DNA of 64,000 nucleotides from Pelagibacteraceae bacterium AG-359-O02 (GTDB lineage: Bacteria > Pseudomonadota > Alphaproteobacteria > Pelagibacterales > Pelagibacteraceae), in the NCBI GenBank assembly GCA_003280485.1, contig QCEU01000002.1:62001-126000 (forward strand), read 5' to 3'. Position 1 is the stretch's first letter. Each line of letters starts with the position of its first letter. Position numbers and translations under genes: made by a program. Below are positions 44,838 through 53,852 of the stretch, piece after piece. The notes beneath the pieces were generated by a model. It worked only from the letters and a program-made list of their open reading frames with translations. It did no database searches and was not told the origin of the DNA.

Positions 44838-45783
44838 TAATTGATTTAAATTTTTCATAAATTTTCTCTGGATTAATTTTCTCTTTACCCATTGAATTAT
44901 GGGAAACACTCTCCATTCCGTCAGGAATTATTGGATACATATTTGGGCTGTAATTACCATACAGTAACGGGGTATCACACATCAAAACTATTGTAGGAAT
45001 ATTTAAAGCAGAAGAGAGGTGACTAAAACTCGAGTCATTACAAATTGATATTTTGCAAGTTTTGATAATTGGTAATATTTCTGAAATTGAATAATTATCT
45101 AGAGGGATACAATACTTTTTATAGGAAGATAGTATATCGTTAAGAATGATTTGTTCTTCTTCATTCTTACCTGTTGCTAAATAAAAAATACATTCATAAT
45201 TTTTAATAGCTCGACTTATAAATTTTTTAAATTTTTCAGCTGGTATTCTTTTTGTGGGGCCAGACCCACCAATTCCTAATAAAATTTTAATTTTTTTTTT
45301 TGAAATTGAAATATTTTGATTAGAGAATTTGATTGTACTCTCATCTATTTTTATTTGAGGATTACTCTCAACATTTAAATTAACCTTGTTCAATAATCTT
45401 TGCGCAGCCTTTATTACATGCTGCTCTTTTTTTTCAAAAAGTGGGTACTGATAAATACTTTTAATACCTGCAATTTTACAAATCATTCTATACCTTAGCG
45501 ATGAATTAAATATAAATACTTTTTCAAATAACCTTTTCTTTATTTCTTTTTTAAGTCTAAAGAAGCCTAAAATACCGTTATGTTGATTATTTTTGTTATC
45601 CCTTTTTAAATAAATTATTTCTTTTATATATTTTAAATTATCTGTGTATTCTTTTGCTTTTGTACTTTCTTTTATTAAAAGTGTAACAGGTGTATTATAT
45701 TTTTTAGAGATAGCTTCTATAAAGGGTAAGAAAATTACCATGTCTCCAATACCCATTCGGTTTTGTATAACAAGAATATTCAT
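44830..45783 (-). CDS. Glycosyltransferase family 9 (heptosyltransferase-like)
   Basis: A 317-residue GT-B enzyme. MNILVIQNRMGIGDMVIFLPFIEAI is the GT9 N-terminus, KKIKILLGIGGSGPTKRIPAEKF the sugar-nucleotide region, and CKISICNDSSFSHLSSALNIPTIVLM the conserved D-S-G/H-A block. Members add heptose or related sugars to lipid A core; acceptor and donor here are unknown. It faces away from the aldolase gene and overlaps the J-domain gene by 8 nt at the 3' ends. Confidence 0.86.
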   Translation of the reverse strand: MNILVIQNRMGIGDMVIFLPFIEAISKKYNTPVTLLIKESTKAKEYTDNLKYIKEIIYLKRDNKNNQHNGILGFFRLKKEIKKRLFEKVFIFNSSLRYRMICKIAGIKSIYQYPLFEKKEQHVIKAAQRLLNKVNLNVESNPQIKIDESTIKFSNQNISISKKKIKILLGIGGSGPTKRIPAEKFKKFISRAIKNYECIFYLATGKNEEEQIILNDILSSYKKYCIPLDNYSISEILPIIKTCKISICNDSSFSHLSSALNIPTIVLMCDTPLLYGNYSPNMYPIIPDGMESVSHNSMGKEKINPEKIYEKFKSIIN

Positions 45784-45831
45784 ACGTTTTTATAACCTTT
45801 ACTAATTTGAATTTTTATATAAATTTTAGCT

Positions 45832-46716
45832 ATGGAACAAATTAAAGGTGTATATGCTGCAGGGTTATCAGTGTTAGATGAAAATCTTGCATTAGATGTT
45901 AAAAATACCATTAAACACGCAGAAAATGTTATTAATTTAGGTTGCCATGGAGTCGTTTTCTTTGGCAGCACTGGTCAGTCTCAACTGATATCTTTAAGTG
46001 AAAAAATTCAATTAATAAATGAGCTCCCTAAAAGTAAGTACAAAAATAAATTTATAATTGGAACTGGTCTAAATTCTTTAATTGATACTATCAATTTAAT
46101 GAAAATTTCGAAATCAATGGGTTTTAATAATTTTTTAATTATGCCTCCCGCTTATTATAAATACGGTGACGAAGAGGTAATTAATTTTTATTCAAAAATA
46201 ATAAATGAAATCAATGATTGTAAGATTATTTTATATAATTTCGAAAAGCTTTGTGGTTACAAGTTTAGTATTCAATCTGTTGAAAATTTAGTTAAAAAAT
46301 TTCCTAACCAAATCGTTGGTGTGAAAGATAGCAGTTATAATTTATTTGAAACTTTAAAAATAAAAAATTTTTCAATCTTTCCGGGATCTGAGGCAAAATT
46401 ATTAAAAGGATTAGAGCTTGGATGTGATGGGATAATTACAGCAACTACAAATGTTACGGGGCACCTAGCTAGAGAAATTTACGATAACTTTTATAATAAC
46501 TTATCACTGGAAGCAAATCAAAATTTGTGTGATGTAAGAATGTCATTTGATAAATATAACTTAATTTCAGGACTACATACTCTAATGGCACAAAAAAATT
46601 CAGTTTATAAAAATCTTTTGCCTCCATTAAAATTATTAGATGAAACAGAGAAAAATAATCTTCTAGCAAATTTAAAGAAACTTAATTTTAATATGGAGAT
46701 ACTAAAAGCAGCATAA
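45832..46716 (+). CDS. DapA/NAL-family aldolase or lyase
   Basis: A 294-residue class I aldolase of the dihydrodipicolinate synthase/N-acetylneuraminate lyase family. The Schiff-base lysine is K165 (VGVKDSSYN) and the active-site tyrosine Y135 (LYNFEK); FFGSTGQSQLIS is the GTTGE-type loop. In true DHDPS the sequence is GTTGE and YN-P; here it is GSTGQ and YNFE, so dihydrodipicolinate synthesis is doubtful and a different 2-oxo-acid aldol reaction is likely. Next to a CFA synthase and a glycosyltransferase, which does not reveal the substrate. Confidence 0.82.
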   Translation: MEQIKGVYAAGLSVLDENLALDVKNTIKHAENVINLGCHGVVFFGSTGQSQLISLSEKIQLINELPKSKYKNKFIIGTGLNSLIDTINLMKISKSMGFNNFLIMPPAYYKYGDEEVINFYSKIINEINDCKIILYNFEKLCGYKFSIQSVENLVKKFPNQIVGVKDSSYNLFETLKIKNFSIFPGSEAKLLKGLELGCDGIITATTNVTGHLAREIYDNFYNNLSLEANQNLCDVRMSFDKYNLISGLHTLMAQKNSVYKNLLPPLKLLDETEKNNLLANLKKLNFNMEILKAA

Positions 46717-46717
46717 A

Positions 46718-47905
46718 ATGAAGTTAGTAAGTTTTTTAAACAATTTATTTAAACACGACGGTTTCGAACTTATTGATTCAAATTCAAAAAAATATGTAAT
46801 TGGAAAACCTATAAAGGAAAAACCAATAGTACTTAAATTACTTGATCAAAAATTAATGCAAAAATTACTTTTATATCCTGACTTATATTTTGGTGAAGCT
46901 TATATGAATGGATCTCTAGTTATTCAGAATGGAACAATTACAGAATTTTTAGATTTAGCATTTAAAAATATTGGTAGAGGAAACATAAATTCTTATGGAG
47001 CGGTAATAAAAAAATTGAGAGGTACTTATAAATATCTCACAAGCTTAAACAAAATATCAAAATCTAGAGAAAACGTAGCTCATCATTATGATATATCTGA
47101 AAAACTTTATGATTTATTTTTAGATGAGAATAGACAATATTCGTGTGCGTATTTTAAAAATGATAATGATACTCTAGAGCAAGCTCAAAATAATAAGATT
47201 CATCACATAATCAAAAAATTAAATATTCAGCCAGATCAGAAGGTTTTAGATATTGGTTCGGGATGGGGAACTTTAGCTTTAGCAATAGCAAAGGAAACGA
47301 AAGCTAGCGTTACAGGCATAACATTGTCAGAAAATCAATTTGAATATAGTAAGAATAAAGCAGAAGAAATGAACCTTTCTAACCAGGTCGAGTTCAAACT
47401 TATTGATTATCGACAACTAAACGAAAAATTTGACAGAGTTGTAAGTGTTGGAATGTTTGAGCATGTAGGAAGAAAATTTTATAAAACATATTTTAATAAA
47501 GTCTTTAAACTCTTGAACGATAAAGGAATAGCACTGATTCATACAATTGGTTCATCTATGCCGCCACGAGATCCACAACCATGGATACAAAAGTACATTT
47601 TTCCAGGGGGCTATACTCCTAGTTTAAGTGAAGTTGCAAACCCTATTGAAAACTCAGGTTTAATCGTGTCAGATATTGAAGTTCTCAGAATGCACTATGC
47701 ACATACCCTTAGAAATTGGAAAGAAAGATTTTTATCAAAAAAAGACATAGTTTTAGACATGTTTGATGAAAAATTTTTTAGAATGTGGGAATTTTACTTA
47801 GCTAGTTGTGAAATGGCATTTAAATGGGGGGATCAGGTTGTATTTCAGCTCCAATTATCAAAAGATAATACCTCAGTTCCTAATACTCGGGACTATATTT
47901 ATTAA
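46718..47905 (+). CDS. cfa: Cyclopropane-fatty-acyl-phospholipid synthase family methyltransferase
   Basis: A 395-residue SAM-dependent enzyme that methylenates unsaturated acyl chains in membrane phospholipids. Motif I is VLDIGSGWGTLALAIA (D178); NVAHHYDISEKLYDLFLDENRQYSCAYF, VGMFEHVGRKFYKTYF and WIQKYIFPGGYTPSLSEV are CFA signatures. It starts one base after the aldolase stop. Related enzymes in marine bacteria can act on other lipids, so product is inferred from family. Confidence 0.92.
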   Translation: MKLVSFLNNLFKHDGFELIDSNSKKYVIGKPIKEKPIVLKLLDQKLMQKLLLYPDLYFGEAYMNGSLVIQNGTITEFLDLAFKNIGRGNINSYGAVIKKLRGTYKYLTSLNKISKSRENVAHHYDISEKLYDLFLDENRQYSCAYFKNDNDTLEQAQNNKIHHIIKKLNIQPDQKVLDIGSGWGTLALAIAKETKASVTGITLSENQFEYSKNKAEEMNLSNQVEFKLIDYRQLNEKFDRVVSVGMFEHVGRKFYKTYFNKVFKLLNDKGIALIHTIGSSMPPRDPQPWIQKYIFPGGYTPSLSEVANPIENSGLIVSDIEVLRMHYAHTLRNWKERFLSKKDIVLDMFDEKFFRMWEFYLASCEMAFKWGDQVVFQLQLSKDNTSVPNTRDYIY

Positions 47906-47935
47906 AATATTACTGATAAATAATTAACAGTAATA

Positions 47936-49090
47936 ATGAAAAAAAATAAAAAAAAAAAAGTTAAGAAAAAAAAAAAAGTTACAAAAGCTCCATCAAAAAT
48001 TAAAAAAAAAGTAAAAAAGAAAAAAATCCTAAAGGCAAAAAGAAAAAAAAATATTCAGAAAAAAAGAATCCTAAAAAAAAAAATAAAAAATAATTTAATT
48101 ACAAAATCTGTAAGAGTAGAAGAAAATTTAAAATCAAAATTAAACGTCAAAGTCAAATTTGATATTTTTGCAATTGATAGACGTCTATCTAAATTTTTTA
48201 ATTCAATAGACGAAAAAATTAATGAATTTAAATCTCAAAGAAAAGATGAAAAAAGGAGATTAAAATTAATAGAAATTGAAAAAAAGGATAAAGAAAAAGA
48301 AAAAATTAAGAAACTAAAAATCCTAGATGAAGAAAAACAATTAAAACTAAAGGAGCAACAACTAAAGGATGAAGAAAGAATAGAAAAATTAAGAGCAAAA
48401 GACTTAAAATTATTTTTAAGAAAAGAACAAGCTCTCCTAAGAAAAGAGCAATCTGAGAGACAAAAGAAATTTTTACAGGAATTAAGAATAAAAAAACAGA
48501 TTGAGAGATTTAGAATTAGAGAAGTAAAAGAATTAGAAAAACTTGAGAAAATTTCCTTAAAAGAAAAAAGGGAAGACTATGGAGAATTACAACAAAGAAT
48601 AGAGAATTTAAAAAATAAGTACAGACTTATAAGAGACCAAAAAATTAGAGAGAGAGTTGAGGCTCTTGGTGTAAAGACAGATGAGGCTGATGATAGATCG
48701 GCTCTCCTTCAAAAAGAGAGGGAATATAATTTAGCAAGACAGAAAATTGAGTTTGCTTTAGAAAGTTTTTATAGAAGTGCTAACAGTTTAGTTTTTCAAT
48801 TAAATAAAAGGTATATCACAAGACACATGTCTATTTTTAGATGTATAGACAAAAGGTTTGAGACAGGAGAAATATTTATTAAATGGGACGAGTCATCAGA
48901 TGATGAGTGGTTAATTTTAATATATATAAAGGATAATTCACCTGATAAAGAAATAATAATTGAAGATAAGACAAATGAGGAAAAAAATATGTCTTATGAA
49001 TTTAAAGCTAATGAAATATTTAAAGCCTCAGACTTGATGGTAGACTCTCTTACTCAGCTTATTTCAAAGAAAAGGCAAAAACAGCAGTAA
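47936..49090 (+). CDS. Extremely lysine-rich coiled-coil protein, function unknown
   Basis: A 384-residue protein I do not recognise. Residues 1-60 are almost entirely Lys (KKNKKKKVKKKKKVTKAP, KKKVKKKKILKAKRKKN), like a histone tail or a DNA/RNA-binding extension. Residues 75-250 form a long charged coiled coil rich in K, E, L, R (KEKEKIKKLKILDEEKQLKL, RKEQALLRKEQSERQKKF). The C-terminal 110 residues are different: FYRSANSLVFQLNKRYITRHMSIFRCIDKRFETGEIFIKWDE followed by SSDDEWLILIYIKDN, a likely globular beta domain. No signal peptide or membrane segment. Nearest genes give no hint. The tail is coded by long A runs. Confidence 0.7.
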   Translation: MKKNKKKKVKKKKKVTKAPSKIKKKVKKKKILKAKRKKNIQKKRILKKKIKNNLITKSVRVEENLKSKLNVKVKFDIFAIDRRLSKFFNSIDEKINEFKSQRKDEKRRLKLIEIEKKDKEKEKIKKLKILDEEKQLKLKEQQLKDEERIEKLRAKDLKLFLRKEQALLRKEQSERQKKFLQELRIKKQIERFRIREVKELEKLEKISLKEKREDYGELQQRIENLKNKYRLIRDQKIRERVEALGVKTDEADDRSALLQKEREYNLARQKIEFALESFYRSANSLVFQLNKRYITRHMSIFRCIDKRFETGEIFIKWDESSDDEWLILIYIKDNSPDKEIIIEDKTNEEKNMSYEFKANEIFKASDLMVDSLTQLISKKRQKQQ

Positions 49091-49098
49091 GCTATTTT

Positions 49099-50523
49099 TT
49101 AATCATTTACGTAAACTGAAACACCTCTAGAATTAATGTCTACATCAAATTTTTTATGAAGAGGGGGGAAAGCTCTTTGTGAACAATCAAGTCTATCACA
49201 TGTTCTGCATGATACACCAATAGGTAATTCCGATTTTTTGTCACTAAGATCTAAATTTTCAGTGTATACAAATTCTTTTGCATATTTTGCTTCACAACCA
49301 AGACCTATTGATAACATACTTTTTTTTTGTCCATATCTTCCAACACCCTTTTCTACAGTTTTTGCTATGCAAACATATTTCTCTCCATTAGTCATTTTAC
49401 TAACTGCTGCTTGAATAACACCTGGTCTTGAAAACGCTGAGTAGACATTCCATCTTGGACAAGCTCCCCCATATCTTGGTATCTCTATACCTGATAATGA
49501 AAATCTTTTTGAAATATTTCCAGCAACATCTACTCTTAAAAAATGAAAAGGTATTCCAGGAAGTTTTGGATCCTGTAAACATGTTACTCTATGAGCTACC
49601 TGCTCAAAAGAGGTTGCAAATGTATTTTGCAAAAGTTCTAAATCATATTTTAATTCTTTACATTCTTTATGAAAAAGAGCGTATGGCATCAATATTGCAG
49701 CACCACAATAATTTAAAAGTGCAACTCTTGTTAATTTTTTAGACTCTTCAGTTGGAAAATTAAATGTAGTAAGATATTCATCAATTTCTTTTGATGCACC
49801 TTCTTGTGAAATTTGTGCTGCAGCAAAAAGTTTTTTTGTTTCAAGTGAAAGATAATCAGATAATAGCAATTCTTTATCTTTTACTTTATATATTTTTGAA
49901 AATGGTTTTCCTTCTTTAGGTATTACATCTTTTACAGTTATACCATATTCATCTTTTAAAAACTGACATAAGGCAATATATCTTGTTCTATTATTTTGTT
50001 TTACTTTATCAAATATTTGATTTGCAAATTCTTCTAATTTTGGAAAAAAATTTTTATTTTCTTGTAAAAAATCTGAAATTACTTCTCCAGGAAATGCGTT
50101 TTTTCTCCCATCAATAATTTTGCCTGAAATATTTTCTAATTTGTTAAAAATTTCATGATCTTTTTGTTTAAAGTTATCACCTAATTTAATTAAAGCTTTA
50201 GCAATTTTTGGATTTGTATTAACTAAATCTTTTACTTCTGGTCCAAGGATATCAAGATCCTCAAAAAGCTCATCACCCAATAACTCAGAAATATTATTCT
50301 CAAGATTTATGTCAGTTTTACTCGTAAGGTCTGAAAGCTCTATTTTAAGTTTATCACAAACCCTTAAAAGTAAGTCTCCATCAATTTTTCTTTTCCCACT
50401 CTCTATTAGATTTAAATAGCTGGGTGAAATAGACATTTCTTCTGCTAGTTTGTTAGCTTGAATTCCTAATTGCCTCCTAAAAGCTTTGATTTTTGGACCA
50501 ATTTTTGTATCTATTTGACTCAT
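49099..50523 (-). CDS. XRE-family regulator with DUF2083/peptidase-like domain (RamB/ScfR type)
   Basis: A 474-residue regulator with an N-terminal helix-turn-helix (IGPKIKAFRRQLGIQANKLAEEMSISPSYLNLIESGKRKI), a central ImmA/IrrE-like region (FAAAQISQEGASKEIDEYL, RVALLNYCGAAILMPYALF) and a C-terminal DUF2083-type domain (FHFLRVDVAGNISKRFS, GVSCRTCDRLDCSQRAFPPL with several Cys). RamB of actinobacteria and ScfR-type proteins control glyoxylate-cycle and acyl metabolism genes. Here it is divergent from isocitrate lyase. The ATG at 50523 is preferred; an in-frame TTG at 50562 would add 13 residues that overlap operator repeats. Confidence 0.85.
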   Translation of the reverse strand: MSQIDTKIGPKIKAFRRQLGIQANKLAEEMSISPSYLNLIESGKRKIDGDLLLRVCDKLKIELSDLTSKTDINLENNISELLGDELFEDLDILGPEVKDLVNTNPKIAKALIKLGDNFKQKDHEIFNKLENISGKIIDGRKNAFPGEVISDFLQENKNFFPKLEEFANQIFDKVKQNNRTRYIALCQFLKDEYGITVKDVIPKEGKPFSKIYKVKDKELLLSDYLSLETKKLFAAAQISQEGASKEIDEYLTTFNFPTEESKKLTRVALLNYCGAAILMPYALFHKECKELKYDLELLQNTFATSFEQVAHRVTCLQDPKLPGIPFHFLRVDVAGNISKRFSLSGIEIPRYGGACPRWNVYSAFSRPGVIQAAVSKMTNGEKYVCIAKTVEKGVGRYGQKKSMLSIGLGCEAKYAKEFVYTENLDLSDKKSELPIGVSCRTCDRLDCSQRAFPPLHKKFDVDINSRGVSVYVND

Positions 50524-50530
50524 TTTACTT

Positions 50531-50621
50531 TTTGTAAATTTTGTAAATTTAAATTTACACAAAATTATTCAATTTTACAAGCAAAATCAATTTAATTGTA
50601 GATTTTGTAAATATTGTAAAT
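50531..50621. promoter_or_regulatory. Paired 9-bp operator-like repeats between the regulator and aceA
   Basis: TTTGTAAAT occurs as two adjacent copies at 50531-50539 and 50540-50548, next to the regulator start. A second adjacent pair, TTTGTAAAT and ATTGTAAAT, lies at 50604-50612 and 50613-50621, next to the small ORF start. Inverted partial copies (ATTTACA at 50553, TTTTACAA at 50573) lie between. The core TTTGTAAA is one base from TTTGCAAA, the core I recall for RamB sites. Likely binding sites for autoregulation and control of aceA. Confidence 0.55.
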
Positions 50622-50633
50622 TATAAAGTCTTT

Positions 50634-50795
50634 ATGGAAAAAAACAAAATTAACAACATCGAAAATAACTACCAAATTACTAATAAAGAAGAGCATTCTG
50701 AGCATAAGTCAAAAGGTATTTACATTAGAGACGATCATTGCGATTGGGGATCTAGTGGAATGAATGAATTTACTGAAGAATATAGCTCAAAATAG
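50634..50795 (+). CDS. Small ORF (53 codons) upstream of aceA
   Basis: ATG at 50634 opens a 53-residue frame ending in TAG at 50793-50795. The N-terminal half is polar (NKINNIENNYQITNKEE) and the C-terminal half KGIYIRDDHCDWGSSGMNEF has aromatic, Cys, His and Gly residues that look like a real folded motif. It lies 45 bases before aceA, directly behind a pair of operator repeats, with no other gene in the 316-base gap. No clear ribosome site is visible. It is short enough to be chance, so I give moderate confidence. Confidence 0.45.
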   Translation: MEKNKINNIENNYQITNKEEHSEHKSKGIYIRDDHCDWGSSGMNEFTEEYSSK

Positions 50796-50817
50796 TCATT
50801 AGTCATTTCTAGTCATT
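50794..50817 (+). repeat. Three AGTCATT repeats before aceA
   Basis: AGTCATT at 50794, 50801 and 50811, the first overlapping the stop codon of the small ORF. Two copies are adjacent and the third follows after three bases. They lie 23-46 bases upstream of the aceA GTG and could be protein-binding or promoter sites; nothing else identifies them. Confidence 0.5.
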
Positions 50818-50839
50818 TAATCAAAAGAGAGGGGTTTAA

Positions 50840-52114
50840 GTGTCAGCTGAGAATATTTCATACGATTTACAAAGATTTGCAGGTATTAAAAGAGATTATA
50901 CTCCTGAAGAAGTTGAAAGATTAAGAGGTTCAATCAAAATTGAGTATTCTATGTGTAAAATGCAGTCCCAAAAGCTTTGGAAACTGCTTAATACAGAGGC
51001 TTATGTAAACACCCTTGGGTCACTTTCAGGAAATCATGCAGTACAACATGCAAAAGCTGGTTTAAAGGCAATTTATTTAAGTGGTTGGCAAGTTGCAGCT
51101 GATGCTAACAGTGCTGGTGAAATGTATCCTGATCAATCTTTATATCCATATGATAGTGCACCAAAATTAGTTGAGACAATGAATAATTCCTTAATAAGAG
51201 CTGATCAAATTCAACATATGGAAATGATAGATGGTGATATGGATAAAAGTAAGAGAACTGATTACATGTTGCCAATTATAGCTGATGGTGAAGCAGGATT
51301 TGGTGGACCACTAAATGTATTTGAATTAACTAAAAAATTTATTCGAGCTGGTGCTGCTGGGGTTCACTTTGAAGACCAATTAGCTAGTGAGAAAAAATGT
51401 GGTCATATGGGTGGAAAAGTTCTTGTACCAACTGGAACAATGGTAAGAAATTTAAAGGCTGCAAGACTTGCTGCTGATATTGCAGATGTACCATTAATAA
51501 TTTTAGCAAGAACAGATGCAAATGCTGCAAAATTAATCACTAATGATTTTGATGAAAATGATAAACCATTTTTAACTGGCGAAAGATCACCTGAGGGTTT
51601 CTTTTATGTTAAAGATGGAATAGAGCAAGCAATTTCTAGAGGTCTTGCTTATGCACCATATGCAGATTTAATTTGGTGTGAAACCGCTACTCCAAATTTA
51701 GAGGAAGCAAAGAAATTTGCTGATGCTATACATGAAAAATTTCCTGGTAAAATGTTAGCTTATAACTGTTCTCCATCATTCAATTGGAAGAAACATTTAT
51801 CCGATGAGGAAATTGGGTCATTTCAAAGAAAGATTGGAGAAATGGGATATAAATTTCAATTCATTACATTAGCAGGTTTCCACACTCAAAACATCGCAAT
51901 ATTTGAATTAGCAGAAAAATATAAATCAGAAGGCATGACTGCTTACTCAAAAATTCAACAGCACGAGTTTGCTAGAGAAAAAGATGGATACACAAGTGTT
52001 AAGCATCAAAGAGAAGTAGGTACATCTTATTTTGATGCAGTTTCAAATACAATAAGCTCAGGTAAAAGCTCAACAACGGCAATGGAAGGCTCAACTGAGT
52101 CAGAACAGTTTTAG
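50840..52114 (+). CDS. aceA: Isocitrate lyase
   Basis: A 424-residue glyoxylate-cycle enzyme that splits isocitrate into succinate and glyoxylate. AEKKCGH-type active site KKCGHMGGK (C187), [40 protein letters not shown] and [12 protein letters not shown], plus NCSPSFNW, are all ICL signatures. Start is GTG at 50840, preceded by AGAGGGG. Regulated, by inference, from the upstream operator cluster and the divergent XRE regulator. In SAR11-type metabolism the enzyme also supplies glyoxylate for glycine. Confidence 0.96.
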   Translation: MSAENISYDLQRFAGIKRDYTPEEVERLRGSIKIEYSMCKMQSQKLWKLLNTEAYVNTLGSLSGNHAVQHAKAGLKAIYLSGWQVAADANSAGEMYPDQSLYPYDSAPKLVETMNNSLIRADQIQHMEMIDGDMDKSKRTDYMLPIIADGEAGFGGPLNVFELTKKFIRAGAAGVHFEDQLASEKKCGHMGGKVLVPTGTMVRNLKAARLAADIADVPLIILARTDANAAKLITNDFDENDKPFLTGERSPEGFFYVKDGIEQAISRGLAYAPYADLIWCETATPNLEEAKKFADAIHEKFPGKMLAYNCSPSFNWKKHLSDEEIGSFQRKIGEMGYKFQFITLAGFHTQNIAIFELAEKYKSEGMTAYSKIQQHEFAREKDGYTSVKHQREVGTSYFDAVSNTISSGKSSTTAMEGSTESEQF

Positions 52115-52125
52115 ATGATAGATTA

Positions 52126-52416
52126 ATGTTTACCAGTGGTCTTCTATTAATAGTAAGCTATCTTTTATTTAAATACACAGTTCAATGGATTCAATATTAT
52201 AATCAAACCGATCCTAGGATGCCTGACTCAATATGGCGTTATACCTGTGATTATAAAGTTATTGGCATAAGAGATATCTGTGACTTGGATGATAAGCCAT
52301 TTGTAAGACAAAGAAGGAAAAGAGATAAAATTGTTACAATAATGTATTTTATTGTCGTCCTTGCTTTTGTATTTTCTATGTATTTTATGGCGAGTTTATT
52401 AGGGCTAATTCTTTAA
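52126..52416 (+). CDS. Small membrane protein, unknown
   Basis: A 96-residue protein with an N-terminal hydrophobic stretch (SGLLLIVSYLLF) and a C-terminal helix (IVTIMYFIVVLAFVFSMYFMASLLGLIL); in between DPRMPDSIWRYTCDYKVIGIRDICDLDDKPF has two Cys. Probably both ends in the membrane with a short exposed loop. It follows aceA by 11 bases and may be co-transcribed. I do not recognise the family. Confidence 0.7.
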   Translation: MFTSGLLLIVSYLLFKYTVQWIQYYNQTDPRMPDSIWRYTCDYKVIGIRDICDLDDKPFVRQRRKRDKIVTIMYFIVVLAFVFSMYFMASLLGLIL

Positions 52417-53127
52417 TTTTTGAATCTGATCCCATGCTGAATTAACTGCTCTCATTTTAGCTTTGCTCTCATCTATTACTTCTTGAGGAACGCCTTTACT
52501 TAATAAAAGATCAGGATGATGCTCTTTGCTAAGTTTAATATACCTTTTTCTTATTACTTCGAGTGAGTCATCTGGTTTGCTCTCTAAAACAATATAAGGA
52601 TTAAGTTTGTCTGATGACTTTCTGCTTTCTTTAATTCCGTTAATTTGAGTCTGATTTAATCCAAAAATTCTCGCTATATCCTCTATCATGATCAATTCAT
52701 TATCACTTATGTGTCCATCAGCTTCAGCAATATAAAAAAGAGTGTTAATTACTTCCTCTAATACATTCATATTTCCTCTATAAACCTCTGCAATTTGTTT
52801 TGCATATGGTTCATACCCAGTACTTTCCTCTTTAGCTTTATTGAAAATTTTACCAACCTGATCTAATTCACTTTCAGGTATTTTTAATTTATCTTTAACT
52901 GCAATTAATTCTTCACGACTAACTTGTCCATCTGCTTTACTTAGCTTAGCTGATAAAACAATCAAAGAGAGTGCAAATATTTGTTGTGGCTGTGCAAAAG
53001 ATCTAAATCCAGCACTTGATCTTGCTCTTGACATTTTTCCACCGATTAAGGATCCTAAAAGCATACCAAAAGGTCCACCAATTGAAAAACCTAGCATTCC
53101 ACCAATTATGCTTCCCCATATTGCCAT
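52405..53127 (-). CDS. djlA: DjlA-like TerB and J-domain protein
   Basis: A 240-residue co-chaperone. N-terminal hydrophobic glycine-rich segment (AIWGSIIGGMLGFSIGGPFGMLLGSLIGGKMS), a TerB-like domain (FALSLIVLSAKLSKADGQVSREELI, FYIAEADGHISDNELIMIEDIARIFGL), and a J-domain at about 170-240 (IVLESKPDDSLEVIRKRYIKLSKEHHPDLLLSKG with HPD, WDQIQKL end). DjlA stimulates DnaK at the inner membrane. It overlaps the unknown membrane protein by 12 nt (convergent ends). Confidence 0.88.
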   Translation of the reverse strand: MAIWGSIIGGMLGFSIGGPFGMLLGSLIGGKMSRARSSAGFRSFAQPQQIFALSLIVLSAKLSKADGQVSREELIAVKDKLKIPESELDQVGKIFNKAKEESTGYEPYAKQIAEVYRGNMNVLEEVINTLFYIAEADGHISDNELIMIEDIARIFGLNQTQINGIKESRKSSDKLNPYIVLESKPDDSLEVIRKRYIKLSKEHHPDLLLSKGVPQEVIDESKAKMRAVNSAWDQIQKLKN

Positions 53128-53813
53128 TATTCAAAACTCCTTAATCTATATTCCCAATTACCCATTTTATTATAAGTTACTTTTAATATTAAATTATTTT
53201 CTGGATTATACCAAACATCAAATTCAAATTTTTTTTCATCGGAAAGATTTTCATCATTTGATTTAATATTAAAGTGTTCAGTTAAATATTCTTTACCATT
53301 AATAGTAATGTTTTCATTTCCTATCAAATCCACAGTCTGCTTTTTTATACTTCCAGATAAAGGACTGATTTGTTTGTCAGCTTTAAAAATTTTGTGATTC
53401 CACCAATTCCCAATTGTACAATCTAAACTAGCTTCACCTTTATAAGATGATCCGTCTATAACGAATTTATTTATAGATTTATCATAATTTAAATTTACAT
53501 ATTTCTCCTTATCATTTTGAAAAGTATTTGATTTAAAGAAAATTAATTTTTCATCTTTATATTTTTCTATTGTTTCACTTAATATTGAGAAAACTGTTAC
53601 GCCAAATAACTCAACTTTGAAATTAGTATAATTTTTTACTACAAATAAATCCTCATCAAATTCAAAGAAGTAGTTGGTGCTACCAATAACTTCATTATTT
53701 CTTAGAACATCCATCTCAATTTTTTTAAGACCCTCATAATGACTGCTATGTGCCATCACTTTAGAGGCGAACATAAGAATTATTGATACGATTATAAAAT
53801 GTTTCATTTTCAT
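53127..53813 (-). CDS. DUF6134-like secreted protein
   Basis: A 228-residue protein with a signal peptide (FIIVSIILMFASKVMAHSS). The mature part is mostly beta: KKIEMDVLRNNEVIGSTNYFFEF, NWWNHKIFKADKQISPLSGSIKK, DVWYNPENNLILKVTYNKMGNWEYRLRS. This pattern matches the DUF6134 family in my memory. Function is unknown; the WYNPENNLILKV segment suggests a lipocalin-like or periplasmic beta fold. It abuts the DjlA gene on the same strand with a one-base overlap. Confidence 0.7.
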   Translation of the reverse strand: MKMKHFIIVSIILMFASKVMAHSSHYEGLKKIEMDVLRNNEVIGSTNYFFEFDEDLFVVKNYTNFKVELFGVTVFSILSETIEKYKDEKLIFFKSNTFQNDKEKYVNLNYDKSINKFVIDGSSYKGEASLDCTIGNWWNHKIFKADKQISPLSGSIKKQTVDLIGNENITINGKEYLTEHFNIKSNDENLSDEKKFEFDVWYNPENNLILKVTYNKMGNWEYRLRSFE

Positions 53814-53852
53814 GGATTTTAGTTAAAGAAAGTATAAATAATAGCTTAAAAT

